The notes beneath the pieces are model-generated. The model searched no databases and was not told the origin of the DNA. It saw nothing but the letters and a program-made list of their open reading frames with translations. A DNA stretch of 33,500 nt from the NCBI GenBank assembly GCA_009746045.1, contig RPFO01000065.1, positions 1,230,424 through 1,263,923 on the forward strand. Reading direction: 5' to 3'. Every line of letters starts with the position of its first letter. Position 1 is the stretch's first letter. This stretch comes from Mesostigma viride. Lineage: Eukaryota; Streptophyta; Mesostigmatophyceae; Mesostigmatales; Mesostigmataceae. A program made the position numbers and the translations under genes. Shown here piece after piece: positions 19,287-28,293 of this stretch.

Positions 19287-19805
19287 TGGTTGGCCGTATC
19301 TCAATATATTATTACATTCTAATATAATATCCCATTACCGCCAACGGTACCCTATATAAAACCACTAGTGCTAGACGCCTAATAGTAATTTCCCATTACC
19401 GCCAACGGCGTCTATGCATGGGGTCAGTGTATGATTCCAAACACCCCCCTTACTGCTGATAGCATGATAACTGGGTGACCTGCTACTGTGCAGGACCAAT
19501 GCACCCTTGGTATTTGGTACAGATGTGGGGCAAAACAGACACCCCCCCTTGCCCTACACAGGTGGGCATTCTCAGAATGGCTAAGGTGGCCAGCCACTAG
19601 GACTGGAAAAGCGCACCTGACTGAACATATTATAAAAATATAATTATTAGTTAAATATACTAATATAATAATATCAAAGAGACAACCAGCGCAGGCCAGA
19701 AATCGGGAGAATCCGGACCATGGTAGCTCGAGCCTGCCGTTATCTTTTCCGCGTTTTCGAGTCGTACTAATATAATAATATATATATTATAGTATTCTTC
19801 CAGCG
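19287..19805. other. AT-rich foreign block replacing Gag capsid/nucleocapsid in the inner element
   Basis: Three AT-rich tracts (about 19303-19330, 19624-19676 and 19764-19797) surround mixed sequence. CCCATTACCGCCAACGG occurs twice (19331-19347 and 19392-19408). The first and last tracts are roughly inverse to one another, so an inserted TIR element is possible. The outer copy has about 1.5 kb of Gag and protease-leader coding sequence at this place. No gene seen in it. Confidence 0.6.
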
Positions 19806-20584
19806 GCACAGGGTGGGGCCTTCACCGTATTAGGCTTGGGCCCACCGACCTCCCGGTAGGCGATGGAGCCGAAGGCTGGAGGCTGCGACCGGGGGAGAGA
19901 TCCGGATCTGGTCGGCGTACCGTGCGTCCGCCGCACCTGTACCGACGAGGGGTGTTCATACCCCGGGCCATCCAAGGCCACTCTGCTGAAATTCAGGTTG
20001 CTGACGACCGCTGGCGAGTGAACCATGCTGCTGCTCTGCCCCCGAGGTTGCTGCAGTTGCTGCTGCGGTTGCTGCTGCTGCTGCTGCTGCTGCTGGAAAC
20101 CCTGCTGCTGCTGCTGCCGCCGTTGCTGCTGCTGGAAACCCTGCGGCTGCTGTCACTGCTGCGACAACGGCTGTTGCTGTTCCGAATGCTGCTGTGGGGA
20201 CTGCACTGGGTGTTGCTGCGGCTGCCCGGGCGGGCGTTGCTGCGGCTGCACTGACTGGTGTTGGGCTGCACTCGTGGGATTCGATCTGGGCCGGGTCTCA
20301 TCACCTGCCCGTTCCATCACCTGGTTATACTCAGCCTGCATTCGCTGCGGCTAGTATTCCTCCCTATTATCCATCCTATCCGCTCCTCGTGGCCTTCGCG
20401 GCTCACGGGAGGTACTAGCCAGCTCACCTGGGTGACCTATAGGACTGCCTTGCTGGTAGGACGAGCCCTGTTGTGATACCTCCTGTACTTGGTACTCTGG
20501 GCTGCCCTGTCTATCCAAGTCTGCACCTTCCTCCTCGGAATGACTCCTAGTCGTGCCGCGTACCTTCTTTTTACCCCGCGGCAT
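19790..20584 (-). pseudogene. Inner Gag, mosaic and truncated
   Basis: ATG at 20584 starts MPRGKKKVRGTTRSHSEEEG, followed by a QGSPEYQVQEVSQQGSS region. A TAG replaces the CAG of the outer copy at about 20353 (EEY stop). Past the stop, polyglutamine-coding CTG/CAG repeats run to about 20040, changing frame. The last part (SNLNFSRVALDGPGYEHPSS, YREVGGPKPNTVKAPP) is clearly homologous to outer Gag but much more diverged than the rest of the element. It ends at the AT-rich block near 19790. Capsid and CCHC knuckle are missing. Confidence 0.7.
20030..20250 (-). repeat. CAG/CTG-rich polyglutamine-coding repeat, inner Gag
   Basis: Runs of CTG on the plus strand (CAG in element sense) interrupted by GGAAAC and CGG. 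The pattern differs from the shorter outer repeat (about 27180-27320), which marks this as the likely recombination edge of the mosaic segment. Confidence 0.85.
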
Positions 20585-20736
20585 GTTTACCAGTACCACA
20601 TCCACAAGAGAAGGAAGGAAGGAAGAAGGAGGAAAATGCCATGCACATGCCCACAAGCAATCAACCAAGCGACTGCCCTACGTTATACTGCTAATGTAGC
20701 TATTATATAGTAAGCTATATTTAGTACTCTACTCCT

Positions 20737-21159
20737 CTAGAAACTAGGTGGCTGCCTAGGTGGGGTGCTGACAGTGAGTTGGCTGAACGTGACGGTGACA
20801 GCCTGTGTGTCCCCCGTCCTGCTCTCTACTGTTGCACTATTGGGTGCACAACTACGGCCCCTAGGCATTGGGCGAGTCCTAATCTCCTGAGGTGGTGCCT
20901 CTACGTGCAAGCCTACTGGACGTGGCATGTATTCCTGGATAAACCTATCTGCTTCCCATGCTGTCTTGAATCCCTTAAAGATAACCCTATGCCTATCCAC
21001 TATATAGTTCTTGCAGTCTACCCAGCTATAGAAAATACCTACTTTCCCTGTGCCTCCATCATGTGCCACAGCATAGCAAAGTTGCCTAGATACATCACTA
21101 TCCCAACCCCCAAGTCCATTATTATATCTATTATTATTTCTATTATTACTATTAGCCAT
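20737..21159 (-). CDS. ORF1 of the inner element: RNase H1 N-terminal hybrid-binding/viroplasmin-like domain
   Basis: 140 residues from ATG 21159 (a GTG precedes it) and intact. An asparagine-rich leader (NNRNNNRYNN) is followed by one domain at residues 28-77 with the RNase H1 N-terminal signature: YAV, G-x-x-x-GIF, SW-x-x-C, FK-x-FKT, EADRF. This domain binds RNA:DNA hybrids in RNase H1 and occurs in caulimovirus viroplasmin. There is no catalytic RNase H domain here or elsewhere in the element. The remaining 60 residues are arginine/serine/proline-rich. It differs from the outer ORF1 at only a few residues. It is the first gene after the 5' LTR, upstream of Gag. Confidence 0.8.
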   Translation of the reverse strand: MANSNNRNNNRYNNGLGGWDSDVSRQLCYAVAHDGGTGKVGIFYSWVDCKNYIVDRHRVIFKGFKTAWEADRFIQEYMPRPVGLHVEAPPQEIRTRPMPRGRSCAPNSATVESRTGDTQAVTVTFSQLTVSTPPRQPPSF

Positions 21160-21859
21160 CACACACGTTGTCTATTGCCAGCAGACAGAGATAGAAAAGA
21201 GAAAGGAACCTTTTTACCTCTAGTGTGTGACCTGTCACAGGGGTGGGATGCCAACTGGCTCTAATCTAATCACTATCACAGAAATCAGGAGCTTCGCGCC
21301 CCTAATTCCATACAAGAGGGTAGCCTCCGTGATAACTGCCCGCCTTTTCGCAAGGACGAAGCCACGGAAACCACCCTACCAGCGCCCACAGCTTTCGCAG
21401 CCAGGACGCTAGTCACAATACGTCACAGAAACGACAAATTCACAAACAAAACAACAAGGATGGGCGCACATCCTACGCGTTGCAGGTAAGAGAGTCGGAG
21501 CAAAGCGGTTGGCTGCAAGCTACTACCACATACTGCATGACAAAACGTACCTTGGCGTTGCGCAGCCGACTTTCCTCCCTAGCTTGTGGCGCCGATTCCT
21601 TGTAGTGGTGCAGAGCCGAGCTCCCCGTCGGTGCCCAGTCGACAGGTGATGCTTCTAAGCCCTACACTATGACCGCCCTTTCAGCTAGACGATGCCGCCT
21701 TTCACCACAGCCAGCTGCCCAGGCTGGCGGGTCGAACTCGGCTTTCTATCTCACTAAATATTGGGCCGGTCCAGCGCAGGCCCTGCGCTATTAAGAATGC
21801 ACCTAGCGGCTTAAACACAAGGGCTCTTCGCGAGCACCCGTGGAAAACCTCTAGAACTA
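21160..21859 (-). other. Inner element 5' leader
   Basis: About 700 bp between the primer-site candidate and ORF1, nearly the same as the outer copy at 28294-29006. Short open frames exist but none is convincing. A packaging signal would be expected here; I cannot identify one. Confidence 0.6.
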
Positions 21860-21870
21860 CCTCCGATCCA
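21860..21870 (-). other. Primer binding site candidate, inner element
   Basis: In element sense, one base after the LTR, TGGATCGGAGG begins with the TGG expected to pair with a tRNA CCA tail. The matching tRNA end would be CCTCCGATCCA. I do not recognise which tRNA this is, and it is not the initiator-methionine site usual in plant elements. Confidence 0.55.
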
Positions 21871-21871
21871 G

Positions 21872-22538
21872 TGTTACGTCCCGAGCCGGACGGTGCGAAA
21901 GATCTAATCTAGTATAAGGTGCAGTTTAATAAGCCGGCATAGCCGCGCATCCGCGTACCGCGATAGCAAGCAAAGATCGCAGTAAATTGACTAACTGAGC
22001 AGCGGTTTGTCCTCAGCTAGGCCTTATAGCCTGATTAATTAATCTAGCTATGTAGCACGGCATGTCATGAGGCAAATGACATCCGGATTAGTGCCCCCTG
22101 GTCTGAGAGAGTCGTCAACACTCGTTTCATTAATCATCAAACCAAAGAGAGAGAGTCCATCGTCCACAGACCAATTTCACCTAGCTGCGCTACCAAGCTG
22201 GCAAGTTGGTGTGCAGGCGCGCCGACATGCGCGCCGATCTTCCAGATACTGCCGTCAAGCCCCAATAGGTTCTGTATGACGTCTAGGGCCGGTCCGGCCC
22301 CTACAAGATCTCGTACTTCTGGCTAGGCCCAAAATAACGGGTCCGGAACACACAAAGTATCAAATAAACACACAAAGTCCCGAACTTAGGACAAATTCCC
22401 AAATAAGTCCCGAATTGAGTCCTATAGTCCGGCGGACTATGAAAGCGAGCTATCGAAAGTCCCAAACGAATAACAAATGACTTTCGACTTATTTATTGAA
22501 GGCATTGTTACGCCCATACAAAGGTCTGGGCCGTAACA
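21872..22538 (-). repeat. Inner element 5' LTR (667 bp)
   Basis: It differs from its partner at 14124-14790 at three sites that I can see (CTACAAG for CTAGAAG, AACGGGTCC for AACTGGTCC, AGTATCAA for AGTACCAA). GTATC follows at 22539-22543. Confidence 0.95.
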
Positions 22539-22543
22539 GTATC

Positions 22544-23028
22544 GGGCCACGCCTCTCTGGTATATGGGCGCGGGACGTCTCCACGCGGGCCAACCGCTCG
22601 GAGTAAGTTCGAGCTTCTCGGCGCGGACTCTGGGAATCCGCGGAGACGCTGCCCGCCGACACCTCGTTCGTACATGCGCGACGTCTAAGTTACTTCTCGC
22701 TGGGCATCCGGTTCCACTTGGGGCCTCGGAATCCAGCTTAGTCGGGTCGGTCGAGCCGCCCGTTCGCCGGGTCGGTCCCGTCCCGACAAGAACCGTCATT
22801 CCGCCCGTGCCCTGGGTCCGAATGGTTCCCACGGCATCACCGTCCTGTTGCTGGATCGGTGTCACCGCAGGTGTGACAGAACCGCCCGTTCGCCGAGTCG
22901 GCCCTGCTTGCACATGGCGTTGGGGATGCTCTTCGACCCAATTACCACGATGGTGCGTACACATCGACGTGAATAACGCAAGTGCCTTCGCGGCATCCTA
23001 GCGTACACGTGATCAAGCCCGTTGTCAT
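22544..23028 (-). pseudogene. Outer ORF3, 5' part
   Basis: ATG at 23028 corresponds to the inner ATG at 17084, but an extra base near 23000 shifts the frame at once. The family frame is open again from about 22964 with GNWVEEHPQRHVQAGP and two TRRTGGS motifs. A deletion of about 27 bp relative to the inner copy lies near 22728. The nested insertion then separates it from 13273-14118. Non-functional as it stands. Confidence 0.55.
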
Positions 23029-23060
23029 AGCGCCCCCACCACTACTACCTTCGCGGTAGC

Positions 23061-25643
23061 CTAGTGGAGGGCATGCTTGGCCTTATACTTGCGAAGCAGA
23101 CGTTCACACCCTTCTAGCTCATTCTCGGTTCGCCACGAATCCTCGTAATCATGCTGAGCAAAACGCCACCGTACGCGATACTGTCGCTGTCTACCTCTCC
23201 CACGCTTGATGTCCCGGTGGTCCACGATCTCGGCCACCTCGTCATTCTGTTCTCCAGTCTCGGGGTTGTACTCGACGGGGGCCGGCGGGTTGAGCCGACC
23301 TTGGATAGAGTTCTGGTGGTATAACTTGAGCTGGTCTCGATGGAAGTTGGAGGAAGTGTTCCAGGAGCTCGGGATGTCCACCGGCTTGAACATCACATCT
23401 CCGAGCTTCTCCAGAACCTTGTGTGGCCCCAGGAACATAGGACGGAGCTTTGTCTTGAGCTCACCCTCTACCTTCTCAGAGAAACGTCCTAGGCGGGGGC
23501 CTTCCACCAGTACCCAGTCGCCCACCTCGATGGCCGGCGTGCGCGCATCTAGGCGGCCAGCAGTCCTCGCCATATAGCGCTCAGCGGCGGCCCGGTAGCC
23601 CTTGACCGCACTGTCATGGGCCTGGCGCATCTGGACCAGCAGCCTCTCCACCCCTTCGAGGGTGTCTCGCCGGACCGACTTTTCAGCTAAGGCTGGGCTT
23701 GTGAGAAGGTCAGTCGGCGTGAGCGGATGCCTGCCCGTGTTGAGGAAGAATGGTGTGAAGCCATGAGCTGCCTGGGGGGCGTTATTCAGGGAGAACTCCA
23801 CCAAACCCAAGAACTCTTCCCAGTTGCTTCCCACCGCGTCGGTGTAGTGGCGCATGGTCTCTTGCACTGTGCGGTTCAGCCTCTCCACCAGGTGGGAGGA
23901 CGAGCTATGATATGCTGTCCCCAGCGACACCTTGGTGCCCAGGCATTCAAAGAACTCCTGCCAGAAGCGGGCCGTGAACAGCTTGTCTCGGTCCGATATG
24001 AATTGCCGGCTGAGTCCGTGGTACCTGAACACGTGGTGAAGGTATAGCTTAGCGCAAGCCTCGGCCGTGAGTTCGGCCGGACATGGTGCCAGGTGACACA
24101 TGCGCGTCAAACGGTCCAGGAAAACCAGAATCATGCTGTTGCCATTCTTGGTCTTCCGGAAGGGGCCAACAAAATCCATCATCAGGGAATCCCAAGGGCC
24201 CATCGGGTCTGGTAGGGTCTGGGGGACCGCCTGTGAGCCCGTATTGCGGGACTTCATGATCTGACATGATGGACACTCGCGCACGTACGTCTCAATGTAC
24301 TCTCGCATGCCTGGCCAATAGAAGTTCTTTCTGGCCCGTGGCAGCAAGCGGTGGATCCCTTGGTGGCCACCGGCGAGAGAGTCATGGAGCTCATGGAGCA
24401 GAGCCGCTCGACATAACTCCGGGACGTACAGGCGCCAGCAGTCTGGCCTCACCATGACATAGAGTCGCCCGTCCTGGAACTTGCACGGGAGCTTGCCCAT
24501 CTGCTTGGGGTGCGACCTGATTGCCTCTAAGGCCGCGGGCTCCGTGACAGTGAACCGACTAATCAACGTCTCCAGGACAGAAGTGATCGTGTACGTGTCC
24601 GCCTCCTCCTCAAGGGTTTGGTGCACGTACTCCGAAAAAATGGTAGGGGGCCCGATGCGCTGCAGGTGAAAAATTCCCTGAGCCGGTACCACGTGGCTGA
24701 GTGGCACTCGTGACCGGGACCCCTCCCTTTCCCCGGGGGCGCGCACGTCCTCGCGCGCGGCCTCCCAGTCGGGAGACAGGTCGTCCTGGGTCGTGCGACC
24801 GGTGTGGAACAGATAGCGACTGTGCAGCGACTTGTTGCGGGGCTGGGTGACTTCCCGCTCGTGCGTGATGTTATGCACGTCGGGGCCCTGCACTTGGTAT
24901 TCGCTGACAGGACTCCAAAAGGAACCGTCAGGGAACCACACCACGCGACGCCGAATGCTAATGTCCACATCCTGCGCGTCCAGCCAGTCGATGCCGATGA
25001 TGATGTCGGCAGCTCCGAGCGGTGCGACCGTGGCTGTGAGCTCCACAGGGATGCCTTGAATCACAGCCTTGATATAAACCCGACCAGGCGAGGGGCTCTT
25101 GCGACCATCTGAATAGGTCACATTCACCACTGTCGCATGTGGCCGGATGTCGTATCCTGCGCGACGCGCCAATGCCTCGTTGATGAACGACGTAGACGCA
25201 CCCGTGTCCACCATGAACTGCACGTCCATGACGGTCTTGTCCTTGAGGTAGGGGTCTAATGCTGATCCCGGTACAGCCAGACCTCCCCTAAAAAGGAGCA
25301 AGTTGCGGGTACCAGCCGGAGTTGCGCGCGTAGGCTGGTCGGAGCTCGCTGCGCTACCCGTGGCCGGCTGCGTGCTTGGGGCAGAGTTCTCGCCCAAGGA
25401 TGCATCCGCACTTGTATTCGCTACAAGCGGGGTGCGACTATCTACTGGAACGACTGATTCTGCGCCCGCGCTGGTATTCGCTACCAACGGGGTGTCCTTA
25501 TCTAAGCTGTCTATCTGCCCGACGTTATTGACTTGCGCTACCCTATCTACCTGTCCTACATCTACCTCTATCCGTGTAGGCAGGGACACTACGCACGAGG
25601 AACGGAGGGCCGGGAGACCGCCTCGTTCGACCGCCCGGTCCAC
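23061..25643 (-). CDS. Outer protease-integrase-chromodomain polyprotein, no reverse transcriptase
   Basis: One open frame of 860 codons. It opens after a TGA near 25662 and lies in the -1 frame relative to Gag, with overlap to 25589, so expression by -1 frameshifting is likely. The first listed codon is GTG, not a proven start. Residues 51-80 carry two TPLVANTSA repeats. Aspartic protease: DTGAST (146-151) and IIIGIDWL (214-221). About 195 residues without RT or RNase H motifs follow. Integrase: H2C2 zinc region (about 417-460, CPSC), catalytic D490, D551 and E587 with exactly 35 residues between the last two, and a GPY/F-like FLGPHKVLEKLG. Chromodomain at about 803-855 (VAEIVDHRD, YRVRWRF, ELEGCERLL). 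The usual HPQTDGQ motif is replaced by HSSSSHLVER. It should bind and integrate cDNA, with targeting by the chromodomain. RT must come from elsewhere. Confidence 0.92.
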   Translation of the reverse strand: MDRAVERGGLPALRSSCVVSLPTRIEVDVGQVDRVAQVNNVGQIDSLDKDTPLVANTSAGAESVVPVDSRTPLVANTSADASLGENSAPSTQPATGSAASSDQPTRATPAGTRNLLLFRGGLAVPGSALDPYLKDKTVMDVQFMVDTGASTSFINEALARRAGYDIRPHATVVNVTYSDGRKSPSPGRVYIKAVIQGIPVELTATVAPLGAADIIIGIDWLDAQDVDISIRRRVVWFPDGSFWSPVSEYQVQGPDVHNITHEREVTQPRNKSLHSRYLFHTGRTTQDDLSPDWEAAREDVRAPGEREGSRSRVPLSHVVPAQGIFHLQRIGPPTIFSEYVHQTLEEEADTYTITSVLETLISRFTVTEPAALEAIRSHPKQMGKLPCKFQDGRLYVMVRPDCWRLYVPELCRAALLHELHDSLAGGHQGIHRLLPRARKNFYWPGMREYIETYVRECPSCQIMKSRNTGSQAVPQTLPDPMGPWDSLMMDFVGPFRKTKNGNSMILVFLDRLTRMCHLAPCPAELTAEACAKLYLHHVFRYHGLSRQFISDRDKLFTARFWQEFFECLGTKVSLGTAYHSSSSHLVERLNRTVQETMRHYTDAVGSNWEEFLGLVEFSLNNAPQAAHGFTPFFLNTGRHPLTPTDLLTSPALAEKSVRRDTLEGVERLLVQMRQAHDSAVKGYRAAAERYMARTAGRLDARTPAIEVGDWVLVEGPRLGRFSEKVEGELKTKLRPMFLGPHKVLEKLGDVMFKPVDIPSSWNTSSNFHRDQLKLYHQNSIQGRLNPPAPVEYNPETGEQNDEVAEIVDHRDIKRGRGRQRQYRVRWRFAQHDYEDSWRTENELEGCERLLRKYKAKHALH

Positions 25644-27711
25644 TCTTCCCCCTCTACCTCATCCTCCTCGTCGCCATGCCCATAGCCGGCGACCGCCTTG
25701 CCATCCATAACCCCCGAGGCGCCATTACCCGAGTCCTGTTGCTGTGAGAACAACTCATTCAACTCGCGGTTCACCCGCTGGAACGAAGGACCCGTAGCGC
25801 GGGGCGTCTGGTGCTGCGTGGGACGCTGCCGGGCGTCCTGCAACTTGGCTGCGCGCTCGCCCGCGTTGCGAGGCCGGTCTGGGCGCCGTGCTTGTTCCGG
25901 GCGCTTACCGAAGGCAGGCCCGGAGAAACGGGGTGACGTCTGCTCGTCGCCACGATCGCGATCCCGTGGTGGTCGCGTGCAGTCCTTCTTGAGATGACCG
26001 ACCTCGCCGCACCGGAAGCATCGCGCCTTGGACGCATCGATTGCATTGACCTGGGGCGCTTCATAGTCGCCGTCCTCCTGCTCGTGGTCGATAATGTCCT
26101 CAGAGGACCCATCTTGGTCCACCGTAGTGAAGTGGACGCGACGCGGTGCAGCACCAGCATGCCGATAGGTGACCGCTGCGCGGCGGCGTGCGAGCACATC
26201 TGACACCTTTAGAAGGTACTGCTGGATCTCGATCACATCCCACTGCTCCCACGGTATCTCAGCAAAGCGCTTTAGCACCTCATCTAGGAGTTCCGGACTC
26301 AGCGCCTCAATGAACCGCGCCCTATATTCGGTCCAGGTCAAGTCCTCAAGGCGAGCCGAGAATGCTTCAAACTCTGTCAGAAACTCGCGGAACGGTGTGG
26401 TGCCTTGGCGTAGCTTGGAAAAAGCCAGACGCTCGTGGAGCTTCCAGTCAGGGGGCACCAGCTTGCGCTCAATGCGCTCTAGTAGCTCCTCTACTGTGCG
26501 AGGGTACAAGCGCGACGCGACACTCTCACAGTTGAGTATGCCGACCACTGAGGGATCCATGCAGTTGGTGACGACGTAGGAGATAAGAACCTCGGTAGCT
26601 AGCTCCCACCCATTGTGGTTGCACCACGCCCAGTAGATCTGTACCCACATACGCGTCCATTCGTCGATCTCGCGAGGGTTCATAGTCGCGCGCAGCTTGG
26701 GCACTGGTTTAAAGTCAGGCATGGGCGGCGCCTTAAACGCGTCGGCCCGAGGTCCGCCCACTGCGCGATACGGCGGAACATTAAAGATCGACAACGAGTC
26801 ATCTGCCGATGCAGGCGCTGACCTAGTCGCGCTGCGTTGTAGCCAGACAGACGAGGGATGCGCGTAGCCAGGATCACTGGGTGCCATGCGACTCAAGTTG
26901 AGGTTATTGCCATGCGACACGCTCGGCCGCGCAGGTCCGGCTGCTGGGACATTGCGCGCCGGATGGGACGACGCGGGCCCAGCCTCATCGTATACCGGCG
27001 GTGGAACCCTAGCCTCGTCCTGGGTCCACAGCGATGTCGCATTGGACTGCAGGTCACCGCTAAAAGAAACCCGTCGACCGCTCGCCCAGGGATGTTGTAA
27101 TCGTTGGGCACGTTGCGCGTGATAATAGGTCCGTTCTGACTAAGCGGACCAAACATCTGCGACCCGGTCGGCTGGCTTAGCGGCTGCTGCTGCTGCTGCA
27201 ACGGCGGAAGCTGCTGCGGCTGCTGCCACTGTTGCTGCTGGCGGCGGCGGTGGCTGCTGCTGCTGTACTGGCTGCTGCTGCCACTGCTGCGGCAACGGCT
27301 GTTGCTGTTCCGAATGCTGCTGTGGGGACTGCACTGGGTGCTGCTGCGGCTGCCCGGGCGGGCGTTGCTGCGGCTGCACTGACTGGTGCTGGGCTGCACT
27401 CGTGGGATTCGATCTGGGCCGGGTCTCATCACCTGCCCGTTCCATCAGCTGGTTATACTCAGCCTGCATTCGCTGCGGCTGGTATTCCTCCCTATTATCC
27501 ATCCTATCCGCTCCTCGTGGCCTTCGCGGCTCACGGGAGGTACTAGCCAGCTCACCTGGGTGACCTACAGGACTGCCTTGCTGGTAGGACGAGCCCTGTT
27601 GTGATACCTCCTGTACTTGGTACTCTGGGCTGCCCTGCCTATCCAAGTCTACACCCCATCCTCGGAATGACTCCTAGCCGTGCCGCGTACCTTCTTTTTA
27701 CCCCGCGGCAT
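25589..27711 (-). pseudogene. Outer Gag, with capsid and CCHC knuckle, frame broken upstream
   Basis: ATG at 27711 (MPRGKKKVRG...) corresponds to the inner Gag start. A one-base loss near 27655 stops the frame early. The open part resumes (QGSPEYQVQEV), passes a glutamine-rich CAG repeat, and changes frame again between about 27140 and 26920. From 26920 (a GTG) to 25589 the frame is intact for 443 codons. It contains KAPPMPDFKPVPKLR, a helical capsid-like region at about residues 80-250 (IDEWTRMWVQIYWAW, ELLERIERKLVPPDW, FREFLTEFEAFSARLEDLTW) and a zinc knuckle CFRCGEVGHLKKDC (301-314, C-X2-C-X4-H-X4-C). An acidic tail overlaps the protease frame. The full protein would form the particle; this copy probably cannot make it. 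Confidence 0.8.
27180..27320 (-). repeat. CAG-rich polyglutamine-coding repeat, outer Gag
   Basis: GCTGCTGCTG-type repeats on the plus strand code for glutamine runs in element sense. This and its counterpart at 20030-20250 differ in length and interruptions. They produce long leucine/cysteine-rich antisense frames that are not genes. Confidence 0.8.
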
Positions 27712-27870
27712 GTTTACCAGTACCACATCCACAAGAGAAGGAAGGAAGGAGAGAGGAAGAAGGAGGAAAATGCCATGCACATGCCCACAAGCAATCAACC
27801 AAGCGACTGCCCTACGTTATTCTGCTAATGTAGCTATTATATAGTAAGCTATAATTAGTACTCTACTCCT

Positions 27871-28293
27871 CTAGAAACTAGGTGGCTGCCTAGGTGGGGT
27901 GCTGACAGTGAGTTGGCTGAACGTGACTGTGACAGCCTGTGTGTCCCCCGTCCTGCTCTCTACTGTTGCACTATTGGGTGCACAGCTACGGCCCCTAGGC
28001 ATTGGGCGAGTCCTAATCTCCTGAGGTGGTGCCTCTACGTGCAAGCCTACTGGACGTGTCATGTATTCCTGGATAAACCTATCTGCTTCCCATGCTGTCT
28101 TGAATCCCTTAAAGATAGCCCTATGCCTATCCACTATATAGTTCTTGCAGTCTACCCAGCTATAGAAAATACCTACTTTCCCTGTGCCTCCATCATGTGC
28201 CACAGCATAGTAAAGTTGCCTAGATACATCACTATCCCAACCCCCAAGTCCATTATTATATCTATTATTATTTCTATTATTACTATAAGCCAT
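27871..28293 (-). CDS. ORF1 of the outer element: RNase H1 N-terminal hybrid-binding/viroplasmin-like domain
   Basis: 140 residues from ATG 28293, intact, stopping 160 bp before Gag. The domain at residues 28-77 reads YYAVAHDGG, VGIFYSWVDCK, FKGFKTAWEADRF, matching the RNase H1 N-terminal fold at every conserved place I know (aromatic-A-V, G-I-F, S-W-x-x-C, F-K-x-F, E-A-x-x-F). It has no catalytic partner domain. Most differences from the inner ORF1 are conservative. Retention of the frame in both copies, while Gag and ORF3 decayed, is notable, although the sample is two. Likely role (inference): binding the RNA:DNA intermediate made by a borrowed RT. Confidence 0.82.
   Translation of the reverse strand: MAYSNNRNNNRYNNGLGGWDSDVSRQLYYAVAHDGGTGKVGIFYSWVDCKNYIVDRHRAIFKGFKTAWEADRFIQEYMTRPVGLHVEAPPQEIRTRPMPRGRSCAPNSATVESRTGDTQAVTVTFSQLTVSTPPRQPPSF

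Larger units (their letters stand above)
14124..22538 (-). mobile_element. Inner (nested) copy of the RT-less LTR retrotransposon
   Basis: LTRs are at 14124-14790 and 21872-22538, with GTATC on both sides. It sits in ORF3 of the outer copy and in the same orientation. The copy is defective. It has frameshifts in protease and chromodomain, a premature stop in Gag, and a Gag middle replaced by an AT-rich segment. A segment of about 610 bp, absent from the outer copy, lies near its 3' end. Its LTRs differ from each other at three sites and from the outer LTRs at about nine. The backbone is otherwise very close to the outer copy. Confidence 0.93.

Noticed and set aside
19922-20354. Leucine- and cysteine-rich plus-strand frames
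   Set aside because: They are translations of CTG repeats that encode polyglutamine on the element's coding strand.
24550-24950. Possible hidden reverse transcriptase in the linker between protease and integrase
   Set aside because: I read the linker in all frames for palm-domain and RNase H motifs and found none. It is also too short for either domain.
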